Counted from the stretch's first letter, positions 40,975 through 49,786 are shown. The stretch: 64,000 bases of DNA from Vicinamibacterales bacterium (GCA_041659285.1 JBAZYO010000014.1:1-64000); one strand, 5' to 3'. Numbers and translations: made by a program. The notes: generated by a model from the sequence alone, not told the origin.

Positions 40975-42237
40975 TCAGTTCGCGAGCGCCCTGGCGTTGG
41001 CGGCAGAGCAGTGCCGCATGTCATCCGACACGCGGCCGTCATCGCTGGCCCGCTGCCAGAACTCCCGCGCCGCCAGGCGCGCATCGTCCCACACATCCAG
41101 CGTGTCGGCGGTCGCATACGGCAACGCAAAGGGCCGCGCGGGCAACTGGCCATCCGCCGACGGCGCGTACTGCATCGATACCTGATCGAACGCCGGCGCC
41201 AGGCGAAGACCGGCGCCATCGGCGAAGAAGACAATGTTGTGCTGATGCCGATCGGTGTTGGCGATGAGCGCACCAAAGGCATCAAGCCAGCGGAGGCGGC
41301 GCGCATCTTCGCCGGCGAGACGGCCAGCGTCCCCCAGCCGCGCGGCCGCCCGGGCCCAGGTGTCGGCGGGGTCGTCGTGAACGGCCGCCAGGCTCAACAC
41401 CGCCGCACGTCCGCGTACGCCCACGCGATCAAATCGTTCGCTTTCGAGGAAGCAGTGCGACGGTGTCTCGACGATGGTCGTGATCGCGGCGGCGATGCCG
41501 TGCGCCGACACGGCGGCCAGCGCCAGCGCTTCGAGCACGAGCAGATCGCACCAGCGTCTGGCCACCACATCGCCTGTGCCTCCGCGTGTGGCGAATTTGA
41601 CGAGCTGATGCCGTCCGTCCACGAGCACGCCAAATTTTGGCCGCTCGCCACCGGCGGACGATCCCGGAGGATGTCCCGCGATCGTGGCGGCTGCCAGTGC
41701 CGGGTAATCGTCACGGGTCGTGCCGGCCATCTCGAGTGCCTGCCAACGCGCAAACGATTCGTCGCCGACGACGAGATTGCCCGGCAGGTCTTCGCCACGC
41801 CGCGACATCGCGATCAGAATGTGATGATCAGACCAATCAGCCAGGCGCGCCGGCAGCCGGAGGTCGGCGTGCATCGCCCCGAAGTGCCGTCCCAGGAATC
41901 CTGAGGGGCGCGCATCGACGAGCTCGATCGGGAGCCCGTTCGACACCGTGCCCGCGGGCATCGACACCGTCTGCCGCGCGGCCAGGGTGAGCAACTCGCC
42001 GTCCGACCGGGCAGTTCCGGTTTCGGTCACTCGAAACAGCGGGAAGCTCGCGGCATCGAGGGTTGGCCACGTTTGGCGCAACCCATAGCGCGTGGCGCGA
42101 CCTCGACCGATTCGGACCACGTCACGCCCCGCATTCCGAACGGCCCGCATGAGCGTCGCCGACGAAACGCCAAGCCTCTGGCGCAGATCAGCCGAGTGCA
42201 GGACCCCGCGGCTCAACTGCTCAGTTATGGCGCTCAT
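40975..42237 (-). CDS. yjjJ: HipA-family kinase of the YjjJ type
   Basis: Encodes 420 aa. An N-terminal winged-HTH (SADLRQRLGVSSATLMRAV, then IGRGRATRYGLR) is fused to a HipA-like kinase: GERPKFGVLVDGRHQLVKFA (ATP-site region), catalytic loop NTDRHQHN (Asp about 329) and metal-binding PAFDQVSMQY. The fused HTH and the absence of a hipB gene match YjjJ, a single-gene HipA homologue. It probably phosphorylates a protein such as an aminoacyl-tRNA synthetase, but this is not shown for YjjJ. The upstream region is strikingly AT-rich, as often seen for transferred genes. Confidence 0.85.
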   Translation of the reverse strand: MSAITEQLSRGVLHSADLRQRLGVSSATLMRAVRNAGRDVVRIGRGRATRYGLRQTWPTLDAASFPLFRVTETGTARSDGELLTLAARQTVSMPAGTVSNGLPIELVDARPSGFLGRHFGAMHADLRLPARLADWSDHHILIAMSRRGEDLPGNLVVGDESFARWQALEMAGTTRDDYPALAAATIAGHPPGSSAGGERPKFGVLVDGRHQLVKFATRGGTGDVVARRWCDLLVLEALALAAVSAHGIAAAITTIVETPSHCFLESERFDRVGVRGRAAVLSLAAVHDDPADTWARAAARLGDAGRLAGEDARRLRWLDAFGALIANTDRHQHNIVFFADGAGLRLAPAFDQVSMQYAPSADGQLPARPFALPYATADTLDVWDDARLAAREFWQRASDDGRVSDDMRHCSAANARALAN

Positions 42238-42379
42238 TATGAAATGATAATATCACACACAAAAACAGCTATTTATAACCTAAACTGCCACAAATAGCCA
42301 CAATGTGAAATGATTACTGAAAAGATTATAGTGCGCACATTCAAGCGCCAGGGAAATATCTAGGGGCTATCATCGAGCA
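42238..42379. promoter_or_regulatory. AT-rich divergent promoter region of yjjJ and the small-protein/ArsA operon
   Basis: This 142-bp gap is far more AT-rich than the rest of the window. It holds TATCAT on the minus strand (42249-42244), 6 nt before yjjJ ATG, and TATCAT on the plus strand (42368-42373), 6 nt before ATG 42380. A TGAAATGAT repeat occurs near 42240 and 42305, and the inverted repeat GCTATTT/AAATAGC lies at 42268-42274/42292-42298. The paired repeats could be autoregulatory sites for the HTH of YjjJ. Confidence 0.5.
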
Positions 42380-42634
42380 ATGTCTGTCCGCCAGAACATC
42401 CGCGACTTCTTCCACGGCGCCGCCTATGGCGCCTACGAACGCGAGTTGCGGATGCAGGCCGCCGAGCTGAACGACCTGTTCCTGCTCCTCTGCTACATGG
42501 AAATCGTCGGGCTCCCGAATCCGGCGACGCTCTACCTGCTCGACGTCTATCCCTACCTGCTCGAGCAGTTCCACGTGTGGCACAAGCGGATGGGCATGGA
42601 CCGTTCACCCCTCGGCACCTTGCCCTGCTGCTGA
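42380..42634 (+). CDS. Small soluble protein preceding the ArsA-type ATPase
   Basis: Encodes 84 aa, mostly helical by composition (RQNIRDFFHGAAYGAYERELR; ELNDLFLLLCYMEIVGLP), ending MDRSPLGTLPCC with two C-terminal cysteines. TATCAT lies 6 nt before the ATG and there is no ribosome binding site, so it is probably leaderless. The next gene (ArsA/GET3-like) begins 2 bp after its stop. I do not recognise a named family. Given the tight linkage, it may be a partner or regulator of the ATPase. Confidence 0.75.
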   Translation: MSVRQNIRDFFHGAAYGAYERELRMQAAELNDLFLLLCYMEIVGLPNPATLYLLDVYPYLLEQFHVWHKRMGMDRSPLGTLPCC

Positions 42635-42636
42635 CG

Positions 42637-43569
42637 ATGCGCAATCTACTCGAGAAGAAAGTCCTCTTCTTCGGCGGCAAGGGTGGCGTCGGCAAGACGA
42701 CGTGCGCGTCGGCGACGGCGCTGGCGGCCAGTCACGCCGGCAAACGCGTGCTGCTGGTGTCTACCGACCCGGCGCACTCGACCTCCGACATCTTCGAGCG
42801 CGAGATTGGCCCGGAGCCGGTCGAGTTGCTGCCGAACCTGAGCGGCCTCGAGATCGATGGTGCCATCGAATCGCAGCGCTACGTCGCCAACGTCAAGGAA
42901 CAGATCAAGGGCCTGTTCGGCGATCACATCCTGAAAGAAGCGAACAAGCAGATTGACCTCGCCGCCAGCATGCCCGGCGCCGAGGAGATGGCGCTGTTCG
43001 ACCGTATCGGCGGGTTGATCCGCGGCGAAGACACGCGCTTCGACCTGATCATCTTCGACACCGCGCCGACGGGACACACCCTCCGCCTGATCCGCATGCC
43101 GGAGCTGATGGAGGCGTGGATTCGCGCGCTGTCACGCTCGCGTCAGGCGATGCTGGGCATCGAGCAGGACGACAAGACCGACCCGGTGATGATCTCGCTG
43201 ACCGCGCGCCTCGAGGGCCTGCGCGAGTTCCGCGCCCGGCTGCTCAGCCCGCGCGTGAGCGCCTTCATCCTGGTGCTGGTGGCCGAGCGCCTGCCCATCG
43301 AAGAGACCGCGCGCGCCATCGAGCAGTTGAACGAGGCCGGCGTCAGCATCGGCGGCCTGGTCGTCAACCGCGTGCTGCCGGCGACCAGCCCCGACCCGTT
43401 CCTGCAGTCGCGCCACGCCCAGGAGGTGGTCTACCTCGACGAGATCGACCGCCGGTTCGCGAAGCTGTCGCGCGTCCGCGTGCCGCAGTTACCTTCAGAC
43501 GTACACGGCGTCAAAACACTTGAAGCCTTGTCCGACATCCTCATACCTAACGGAGCTCTCTCACGATGA
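42637..43569 (+). CDS. ArsA/GET3-family ATPase
   Basis: Encodes 310 aa from ATG 42637, a single ATPase unit like GET3 rather than the duplicated ArsA of arsenic operons. The P-loop is GGKGGVGKTT (13-22), switch I is STDPAHSTSDIF and switch II is DTAPTGHTLRL. A helical insert (about 85-125) corresponds to the client-binding subdomain. No arsenic genes are nearby, so a role in protein targeting or delivery is more likely than arsenite export. It is flanked by the 84-aa gene (2-bp gap) and dinB-like gene (ATGA overlap). Confidence 0.88.
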   Translation: MRNLLEKKVLFFGGKGGVGKTTCASATALAASHAGKRVLLVSTDPAHSTSDIFEREIGPEPVELLPNLSGLEIDGAIESQRYVANVKEQIKGLFGDHILKEANKQIDLAASMPGAEEMALFDRIGGLIRGEDTRFDLIIFDTAPTGHTLRLIRMPELMEAWIRALSRSRQAMLGIEQDDKTDPVMISLTARLEGLREFRARLLSPRVSAFILVLVAERLPIEETARAIEQLNEAGVSIGGLVVNRVLPATSPDPFLQSRHAQEVVYLDEIDRRFAKLSRVRVPQLPSDVHGVKTLEALSDILIPNGALSR

Positions 43570-44075
43570 CCATCGCCCGCCCCGCAGCCTCCGAGTTCAA
43601 CCCCTTCTACGCCGGCTACGTCGGCAAAGTCAGCGACCCGGTCGCGTTGCTCAAGGACCAGATTGCCGCGTTCGAGAAGCTCCGCGGCCTGGCCGAGACC
43701 GTCGGCGACCACCGCTATGCCGAGGGCAAGTGGAGCGTGAAGGAACTGGTTGGCCACATGGCCGACACCGAGCGCGTGTTTTCCTACCGCCTGCTCCGCA
43801 TCGCCCGCGCCGACCAGGCGCCACTGGCCGGCTTCGACGAGAACGCCTGGGCCGCGGTGGCGCCGCACGGCAAGCGCCGGCTGGCCGACGTCGTTGACGA
43901 GCTCATCGCCGTCCGGCGATCCACCATCGCGCTGATCGAATCCCTGGACGACACCGCGATGGCGAACGCGGGTGTGGCCAACAACAGCCCCGTGACGGCC
44001 CGGGCCATCTGCTGGATCATTCCCGGCCACGCGCAGCATCATCTGGGCGTGCTTCACGAACGGTATGGCGTCTGA
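43566..44075 (+). CDS. DinB-superfamily putative metal-dependent enzyme
   Basis: Encodes 169 aa in a four-helix DinB fold. Candidate metal ligands are His in WSVKELVGHMADTERVF (about 59) and the pair in GHAQHHLGVLHERY (about 156-161). DinB/YfiT proteins include thiol-transferases for bacillithiol or mycothiol and damage-inducible proteins of unknown role. ATG 43566 overlaps the ArsA-like stop, making it the third gene of the operon. Its stop is 3 bp from the end of the convergent penicillin acylase gene. Confidence 0.85.
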   Translation: MTIARPAASEFNPFYAGYVGKVSDPVALLKDQIAAFEKLRGLAETVGDHRYAEGKWSVKELVGHMADTERVFSYRLLRIARADQAPLAGFDENAWAAVAPHGKRRLADVVDELIAVRRSTIALIESLDDTAMANAGVANNSPVTARAICWIIPGHAQHHLGVLHERYGV

Positions 44076-44078
44076 ATT

Positions 44079-46526
44079 TCAGCGCGCGCCTGGTACCAAG
44101 CGCGTCACCCCCTCGGTGACCGACTCCACTTTCTTGCGGGAGTAGGCCACGGGGAAGTACGTCCCCTGCGCCCACAGCTCGAACAGGTCGCGGTAATGGG
44201 GGCTGTCTGGATCGCCGGACTGGCCCGGGGTGTTGAGGCCAACCGAGTTATCCCAGTCGTCGGTGTCGGCGATGATCTTCAACGACCCGCCCGACGCCTG
44301 GTTGTCGGCATTGCCCGTCGCGCTCACCGTCATGCCGTCACCGCCGCGTGGCAGCGGACCGACCTCGAGCTTCGCGCGCGTGACGGCGTTGACGACGTCC
44401 GATAAGGGGTGACGCAACAGCGCGTGGTGATAGCGCTCCTGGCCGTACTTCCAGCCCTGCATGTCGGGGCCATACCGCTTGGTCAGTTCGGCGACCGCTT
44501 CGTCGATGCTGCGCGCCACCAGCGCATCGCGGCCGGCGACGGGGTTGGCGCCAAAGCGGCCATCGGGTGCATGGAGCCAATCGATGACCCGCTTGGTCGA
44601 CACGAGGTTGGCGCCCACCGCCTTGATCGCCTCAGCCGGCACGACCACCTGCCGGGCATTGTCGAGAATGCGTCGCTGCCACATCGCGTACACGCCGGCG
44701 GCGACTGAATCCTTGTCGAGCACGAAATCCCAATTCGTCAGCAGGTCTCGTGCCCTCGCGCTCGCGGCGTTCGACAGGGTGACGCGCCTCAGCAGCGGTG
44801 TCAGCGCCCGCGCGACCACCGACAGGTCGTCGTTCTGCAGCCGCGTCATTTCCGCGACGCTGAACAGCCGGCCCGAGCCGAGCACCTCGGTGATGCGCGA
44901 GGCGCGAAACGCATCGGCCCAGTTGGTGACGTGCAACAGATCCTTATTGGGATAGTCGTCGGGCAGCAGGTAGTTGTTGGCCGTGGCGATGAAGCCACGT
45001 GACGGGTTGGCGTCGTACGGCAGCGCCTTGATCGGCAGGTAGCCGTCCCACTCGTATCGGCCATCGCCCGGCACCGGCAGCACGCCGCTCCAGTTGCGCC
45101 GGATCGGCTGGATGCCCGCCGCCTGCCAGCCAATGGTGCCGCTGCGATCGACCCACACCATGTTCTCGGACGGCATCTGGCTGAAGCTGCAGGCTTCGCG
45201 GAACTCCTCCCAGTTCCTGGCCTGGTTCATCCGGAGGCTGGCGAGATACGGCGCGCCGCCGGGCTCCATCCATCCCGCGCGCAGCGCGTAGGCCTTGCGG
45301 TTGGCGCGGTCTTCGAACACCACCGGACCGTGACGCGTGTATTTCAACTCCACCGGCTCGGGCTTTGCGCCCTTGACGGGAATCGTGTCGGCGATCACGC
45401 GCATCGGCTCCCAGCCACCCTTGTAGCGATACTCGTTCGCATTCGCCGGGTTGGTGTCGTAGACGTACAGGTCTTCCGCGTCCTGTCCGAAAATCGTCAG
45501 GCCCCACGCGCCATGTTCGTTGTGGCCAATCGAGACGCCGGGGAGCACGGGCTCGCCGCCGCCGATCACGTTCCAGCCCGGCGCCACCAAGTGCACCCAG
45601 TAGCGCAGCGACGGGGCCGCGATCACGCGGTGCGGATCGTTGGCGAGGATCGGTCTGGTGCTGACCGTCTTCGAACCCGACACCACCCAGTTATTCGATC
45701 CGATGTCCCGCGGATCCGCCTCGAGCGACAGCGGTCCGGCCGGGTCGGCCGCGATGGCATTCGGGGCGCCGCCGGCGATCACCGCGCCTCCCCTGTACTG
45801 CGGCAACACATCCTCGGGCCTGAACTGGATGCTGGCGCGGAACGCGGTGTAGATGTCCAGCACGTTGTCGGGGAACACCTTCGGATCGATGGCGGGATCG
45901 AGGTCGAAGCGCGGATCGCCGCCCTGGAAGTAGAGCAGCTCTCGCGTTCGGTCGAGGCCGATGGCCTTGATCGCGCGAATCGACCGCACCTCTTCGCTGG
46001 CGTTGGACGCCAGGGCCTGGTGCCGCGAGATCACGACCGCCGGCGTCCATCGGCCCGGCGTGATGCCGAGCATCCTGAATTCCATGGGGAGCAGCGCGGC
46101 GTTCTTCTCGGTTTCGGCGACGTAGGCGTTGATGCCGCGCACGTAGGCCTCGACAATCAGCTTGCCGCGCGGGTGATACCGGTTCAGCTCGTCATCGAGG
46201 TCGCCGCGGAACATGTGGAGGCGCGCACCCTGGTCGCGGCGCGCTTCCCGCGGTCCGAGAATCTCCGCCACCGTGCCGGTGGCCTGCCGCCGCCACATCT
46301 CGAACTGGAACAGGCGGTCCTTCGCCGCCGCATACCCCTGCGCGAAGAACAGGTCGGCCTCGTTTTGCGCATAGATGTGGTTGATGCCCCAGCGGTCGCG
46401 GATGATCTCCACGGGCTGACTGAGCCCGGCCATCTGGAGGCTGGTGGCCGGCGCCTGGGCCAGGGCACTGCTGCCGGCCGATGTCAGGGCCAAGAGGAGC
46501 ACGACGGCAATGGGTCGAAGCTTCAT
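44079..46526 (-). CDS. Secreted penicillin acylase-family (Ntn) hydrolase
   Basis: Encodes 815 aa from ATG 46526, with a signal peptide (RPIAVVLLLALTSAGSSALA). The alpha-subunit region starts SQPVEIIRDRWGINHIYA with the typical IxRDxxGxPHI pattern. The autocatalytic cleavage point is GSNNWVVSG, with Ser 277 as nucleophile of the beta subunit. The downstream LANDPH, GVSIGHNEHGAWGLT and the oxyanion Asn region are also conserved. It hydrolyses amide bonds (acyl-homoserine lactones, N-acyl amino acids or beta-lactams); the substrate is unknown. The promoter overlaps that of the divergent ArgH-like gene. Confidence 0.92.
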   Translation of the reverse strand: MKLRPIAVVLLLALTSAGSSALAQAPATSLQMAGLSQPVEIIRDRWGINHIYAQNEADLFFAQGYAAAKDRLFQFEMWRRQATGTVAEILGPREARRDQGARLHMFRGDLDDELNRYHPRGKLIVEAYVRGINAYVAETEKNAALLPMEFRMLGITPGRWTPAVVISRHQALASNASEEVRSIRAIKAIGLDRTRELLYFQGGDPRFDLDPAIDPKVFPDNVLDIYTAFRASIQFRPEDVLPQYRGGAVIAGGAPNAIAADPAGPLSLEADPRDIGSNNWVVSGSKTVSTRPILANDPHRVIAAPSLRYWVHLVAPGWNVIGGGEPVLPGVSIGHNEHGAWGLTIFGQDAEDLYVYDTNPANANEYRYKGGWEPMRVIADTIPVKGAKPEPVELKYTRHGPVVFEDRANRKAYALRAGWMEPGGAPYLASLRMNQARNWEEFREACSFSQMPSENMVWVDRSGTIGWQAAGIQPIRRNWSGVLPVPGDGRYEWDGYLPIKALPYDANPSRGFIATANNYLLPDDYPNKDLLHVTNWADAFRASRITEVLGSGRLFSVAEMTRLQNDDLSVVARALTPLLRRVTLSNAASARARDLLTNWDFVLDKDSVAAGVYAMWQRRILDNARQVVVPAEAIKAVGANLVSTKRVIDWLHAPDGRFGANPVAGRDALVARSIDEAVAELTKRYGPDMQGWKYGQERYHHALLRHPLSDVVNAVTRAKLEVGPLPRGGDGMTVSATGNADNQASGGSLKIIADTDDWDNSVGLNTPGQSGDPDSPHYRDLFELWAQGTYFPVAYSRKKVESVTEGVTRLVPGAR

Positions 46527-46533
46527 GACCCGC

Positions 46534-46541
46534 AATATACT
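46534..46541. promoter_or_regulatory. Overlapping divergent -10 boxes of two leaderless genes
   Basis: TATATT (minus strand, 46539-46534) lies 7 nt before ATG 46526, and TATACT (plus strand, 46536-46541) lies 7 nt before ATG 46549. The boxes share 4 bp, so RNA polymerase cannot occupy both. Confidence 0.6.
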
Positions 46542-46548
46542 GCTAGTA

Positions 46549-48003
46549 ATGAAATTTGCCCCCGAGTACGTGGCCAACGTACTCAACGAGAACTTCGAAG
46601 ACGCCAAAGAGCTGCTGCTGTCGCCGCTGATGGCGATTCACTACGCGCACCTGGTCATGCTCACCGAGCAGGGCATCATCACGAAGGAGGATGCCCGTGC
46701 CCTCCACGCCGCGCTCGACGGCATCTCCCTCGACAGTGTCCGCAAGGTCCTCTACGACGGCACCTACGAAGACCTGTTCTTCTATATCGAGCGCCTGATC
46801 AAGCAGTCGTGTGATGAAGATGTCGCCGGCCGCCTCCACACCGCGCGCAGCCGCAACGACATCGACATGACGATGTACCGCATCCGGCAGCGCGAGTTCA
46901 TCGCGGCGCTGGCGTCGGCCCTGCTCGACCTGCGCGGCAACCTGCTGGTCCTGGCCGGGCGCCATACCGGCACCGTCTACGGCGCGCACACGCACACGCA
47001 GCCGGCGCAGCCCTCGACCATCGCGCACTACCTGCTGGCGGTGATCGAACAACTCGAGCGCGATACCACGCGGCTGGCGGCGGCGTACGAGTCCACGAAC
47101 CACAATCCGCTCGGGGCCTGCGCCATCACCGGCACCGGCTTTCTGATCGATCGCCACCGCACCAGCGAGCTGCTGGGCTTCAGCGGCCCCACCGGCAACA
47201 CCTACGGCAGCATTGCCACGGTGGACTACCTGCTGGAGAGCGTGTCGGCCACCAGCGTGCTGATTGTCGGCCTCGGCCGCGTCATCCAGGACTTCCTGCT
47301 CTGGTGCACGATGGAGTTCGGCTACCTGCGCCTCAGCGACGGCTTCGTGCAGGGCAGCAGCATCATGCCGCAGAAGCGGAACCCGGTCGCCCTCGAGCAC
47401 GCGCGCGCCATCGGCAGCAAGGCCGTGGGCCAGGCGCAGGCCATCACCACCGCCGTCCACAACACCCCCTTCGGCGACATCGTCGATACCGAAGACGACC
47501 TGCAGCCGCTGGTGGCGTCGATGTTCGGGGATGCCATCCGCATGGTGACGCTGGTGGCGGCGGCGATGCGGCTGGCCGACTTCAACGTGGAACACCTGGC
47601 GTCGCGGGCCGCGCACGGCGGCACCACCATGACCGAGCTGGCCGACACGCTGGTCCGCGATCACAACCTGCCGTTCCGGTCGGCGCACGGGATTGCCGCG
47701 CTGCTGCTCAAGGCGCGGACCGAGGACCCGAACGTGTCGCTGTCGGCGGCGCTTCACAGCGCGTCGAGCGCCATCCTTGGACGTCCGCTGGAATATTCCG
47801 AGGCGGAGTTGCAGACGGTGCTGAGCCCCGCGCATTTCGTCGCCGTCAGGAAGACCCACGGCGGCCCGGCCCCGGAGGTCACGGCGCGGGCCGTCGCCGC
47901 CTCGCAGCGGTTGCTGGAGATGGATCGGGAGAACTGGTCGATCCGCCGCGAGCGGCTCGATTCAGCCGGCGCCAACCTCAAAGCGCTGGTGACGCAACTG
48001 TGA
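46549..48003 (+). CDS. ArgH-like lyase (fumarase/aspartase superfamily)
   Basis: Encodes 484 aa from ATG 46549. Superfamily blocks are present: LHTARSRND (region 1), GAHTHTQPAQPST (region 2, His base), and the signature GSSIMPQKRNPVALEHAR with catalytic Ser 270/271. The HTARSRND and HTQPAQP blocks are specific to argininosuccinate lyase, but the usual N-terminal WGGRF start is absent and KKNPD is replaced by KRNPV. It may be a paralogue using another amino-acid adduct. Followed by a microprotein and a sodium symporter, so a role in catabolism of an imported compound is possible. Confidence 0.85.
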   Translation: MKFAPEYVANVLNENFEDAKELLLSPLMAIHYAHLVMLTEQGIITKEDARALHAALDGISLDSVRKVLYDGTYEDLFFYIERLIKQSCDEDVAGRLHTARSRNDIDMTMYRIRQREFIAALASALLDLRGNLLVLAGRHTGTVYGAHTHTQPAQPSTIAHYLLAVIEQLERDTTRLAAAYESTNHNPLGACAITGTGFLIDRHRTSELLGFSGPTGNTYGSIATVDYLLESVSATSVLIVGLGRVIQDFLLWCTMEFGYLRLSDGFVQGSSIMPQKRNPVALEHARAIGSKAVGQAQAITTAVHNTPFGDIVDTEDDLQPLVASMFGDAIRMVTLVAAAMRLADFNVEHLASRAAHGGTTMTELADTLVRDHNLPFRSAHGIAALLLKARTEDPNVSLSAALHSASSAILGRPLEYSEAELQTVLSPAHFVAVRKTHGGPAPEVTARAVAASQRLLEMDRENWSIRRERLDSAGANLKALVTQL

Positions 48004-48008
48004 CCGCC

Positions 48009-48095
48009 ATGTCGCGGACCTACCTCAAGGTGGCGGTCGTGTGGGCCGTCACCCTGGCCGCCCTTTACATGTTCCAGACCTACTTCACACGCTGA
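48009..48095 (+). CDS. 28-aa single-TM microprotein upstream of the symporter
   Basis: Encodes 28 aa: short basic start (MSRTYLKV), one TM helix (AVVWAVTLAALYMFQTYF) and terminal TR. It lies 5 bp after the ArgH-like stop, and its TGA overlaps the symporter ATG (TGATG). Its position and pure TM character suggest a small subunit or regulator of the transporter. Too short for homology calls. Confidence 0.6.
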   Translation: MSRTYLKVAVVWAVTLAALYMFQTYFTR

Positions 48096-49786
48096 TGTCC
48101 GCGATCGACTGGACGATTATCGCGGTCTACCTGGCGTGGGTGATCTGGGACGGCATCCGCCTCAGCAAGAACACCAGCGGGCTCGAGGGCTACTTCCTGG
48201 CGAGCCGCAGCCTGCCGTGGTGGGCCATCGGGCTGTCGGTGATGGCGACGCAGTTGTCGGCCATCACCATGATCGGCACCACCGGCCAGGGCTATGCCGT
48301 CGGCATGAGCCTGCTGCAGCAGTACTACGCGCTGCCGATCGCGATGATCATCATCGCCGTCACCTTCGTCCCGTTCTTCCACAACGCGCGCATCTTCACC
48401 GCTTACGAGTACCTCGAGAAGCGCTTCGACGCGAAGACGCGTTCGTTCACCGCCCTGCTATTCCTGTTTTCACGGGGACTCGCGTGCGGCGCCGTGATCT
48501 CGGCGCCGGCGGTGGTGCTGTCGGTGATGATCGGCCTCGACGTCACCACCACCTGCCTGCTGATGGGCGTGCCCACCGCCATCTACACGATGTTCGGCGG
48601 CGTGCAGGCGGTGGCCTGGACCGACGTCAAGCAGATGTACCTGATCATCGGCGGCCTGGTGGCGGCGTGCCTCGCGCTGATGCTGGGCCTGCCCGACAAC
48701 GTCAGTGTCGGTGAGGCGCTGCGGATCGCCGGCACCACCGGGCGCCTGCAGGTGTTCGACTTCTCGACCGACCCGAGCGTGCGCTACACGTTCTGGACCG
48801 GCACGATCGGGGCGCTGTTCCTGTTCCTGTCGTACTTCGGCACCGACCAGAGCCAGGTGCAGCGCTACCTGACCGCCAAGTCGATCGACCAGGCCCGCTC
48901 GTCGCTCTTCATGAGCGCCTACTGGAAGATTCCGCTGCAGGCGCTGGTGATGATCATCGGCGTGTTCATGTTCATGTTCTACGTGTTCACGCCGCCGCCG
49001 ATGCTGTTCAACCCGGCGCACGACCAGCGCGTGCGCGAGAGCGCGCGGGCGGGCGAGTACGTTGCGCTCGAGCAGAAGTTTGGCGAGGCGATCGCCGCCA
49101 GGAAGCTGGCCGCCGAGCAATTCGCCGCGGCCGATCGGTCGGGCGACGTGTCAGCCAGGGACGCGCGGTCGGCGGCGTTCAACGCCGAAGAGGCGCGCGT
49201 GCAGGCCGTGCGCGCCGAGGCGGTGACGCTCGTCAAGGACGTGTCGGGCGACTCGACCTACAACGACATCAACTACGTCTTCCCGACCTTCATCGTCACG
49301 CACCTGCCGGTGGGCTTGATCGGCCTGCTGATGGCCGCCATCTTCGCCGCCGCGATGTCCACGATTTCAGGGGAGCTGTCGGCCCTCTCCACGTCCACCG
49401 TGATCGACTTCTACCGCCGCTGGGTGCGAGACGATGACGATGAGAAGCACTTGCTGCGGGTCTCGAAGGTGGCGACGCTGTTCTGGGGCGTGCTGGCGTC
49501 GGTGGTCGCGATCTGGGCGGCGGAGCTGGGGTCGCTGATCGAAGTGGTGAACCGCTTCGGATCGTTCTTCTACGGATCGATCCTCGGTGTGTTCCTGCTC
49601 GCCATCGGCTGGAAGCGCGCCAACTCGACCGGCGCGTTCGTGGGGCTGATCACCGGCATGGCCGTGGTCGGCTACGTCACCGTGTTCACGTCGATCGCCT
49701 TCCTCTGGCACAACCTGATCGGCGCCGTCGTCGTGTTCGTGGCCGGGATGATCATCAGCGAGTTCACCGGGCCGCGGAAGGCGTAA
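48095..49786 (+). CDS. Sodium:solute symporter (SSS family)
   Basis: Encodes 563 aa from ATG 48095 with about 13-14 TM segments. Family features are the N-terminal YFLASRSLPWWAIGLSVMATQLSA, the Na-site region, GTDQSQVQRYLTAKS (conserved Q-R-Y motif) and MAAIFAAAMSTISGELSALST. An unusual ~90-residue, charged, coiled-coil-like insert (about 315-395; many A/R/E) splits two TM helices. It takes up a small solute with Na+. Co-transcribed with the ArgH-like lyase and two microproteins. Confidence 0.9.
   Translation: MSAIDWTIIAVYLAWVIWDGIRLSKNTSGLEGYFLASRSLPWWAIGLSVMATQLSAITMIGTTGQGYAVGMSLLQQYYALPIAMIIIAVTFVPFFHNARIFTAYEYLEKRFDAKTRSFTALLFLFSRGLACGAVISAPAVVLSVMIGLDVTTTCLLMGVPTAIYTMFGGVQAVAWTDVKQMYLIIGGLVAACLALMLGLPDNVSVGEALRIAGTTGRLQVFDFSTDPSVRYTFWTGTIGALFLFLSYFGTDQSQVQRYLTAKSIDQARSSLFMSAYWKIPLQALVMIIGVFMFMFYVFTPPPMLFNPAHDQRVRESARAGEYVALEQKFGEAIAARKLAAEQFAAADRSGDVSARDARSAAFNAEEARVQAVRAEAVTLVKDVSGDSTYNDINYVFPTFIVTHLPVGLIGLLMAAIFAAAMSTISGELSALSTSTVIDFYRRWVRDDDDEKHLLRVSKVATLFWGVLASVVAIWAAELGSLIEVVNRFGSFFYGSILGVFLLAIGWKRANSTGAFVGLITGMAVVGYVTVFTSIAFLWHNLIGAVVVFVAGMIISEFTGPRKA

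Noticed and set aside
39988..41904. 638-codon plus-strand frame over the DUF5916 end and yjjJ
   Set aside because: It is out of frame with DUF5916 and antisense to yjjJ; arginine-rich shadow.
42637..43569. Arsenite efflux ATPase (arsA of an ars operon)
   Set aside because: Single ATPase unit and no arsB, arsC, arsD or arsR nearby; called ArsA/GET3 family only.
44079..46526. Specific penicillin G acylase or AHL acylase
   Set aside because: The Ntn family is clear, but substrate specificity cannot be read from the sequence.
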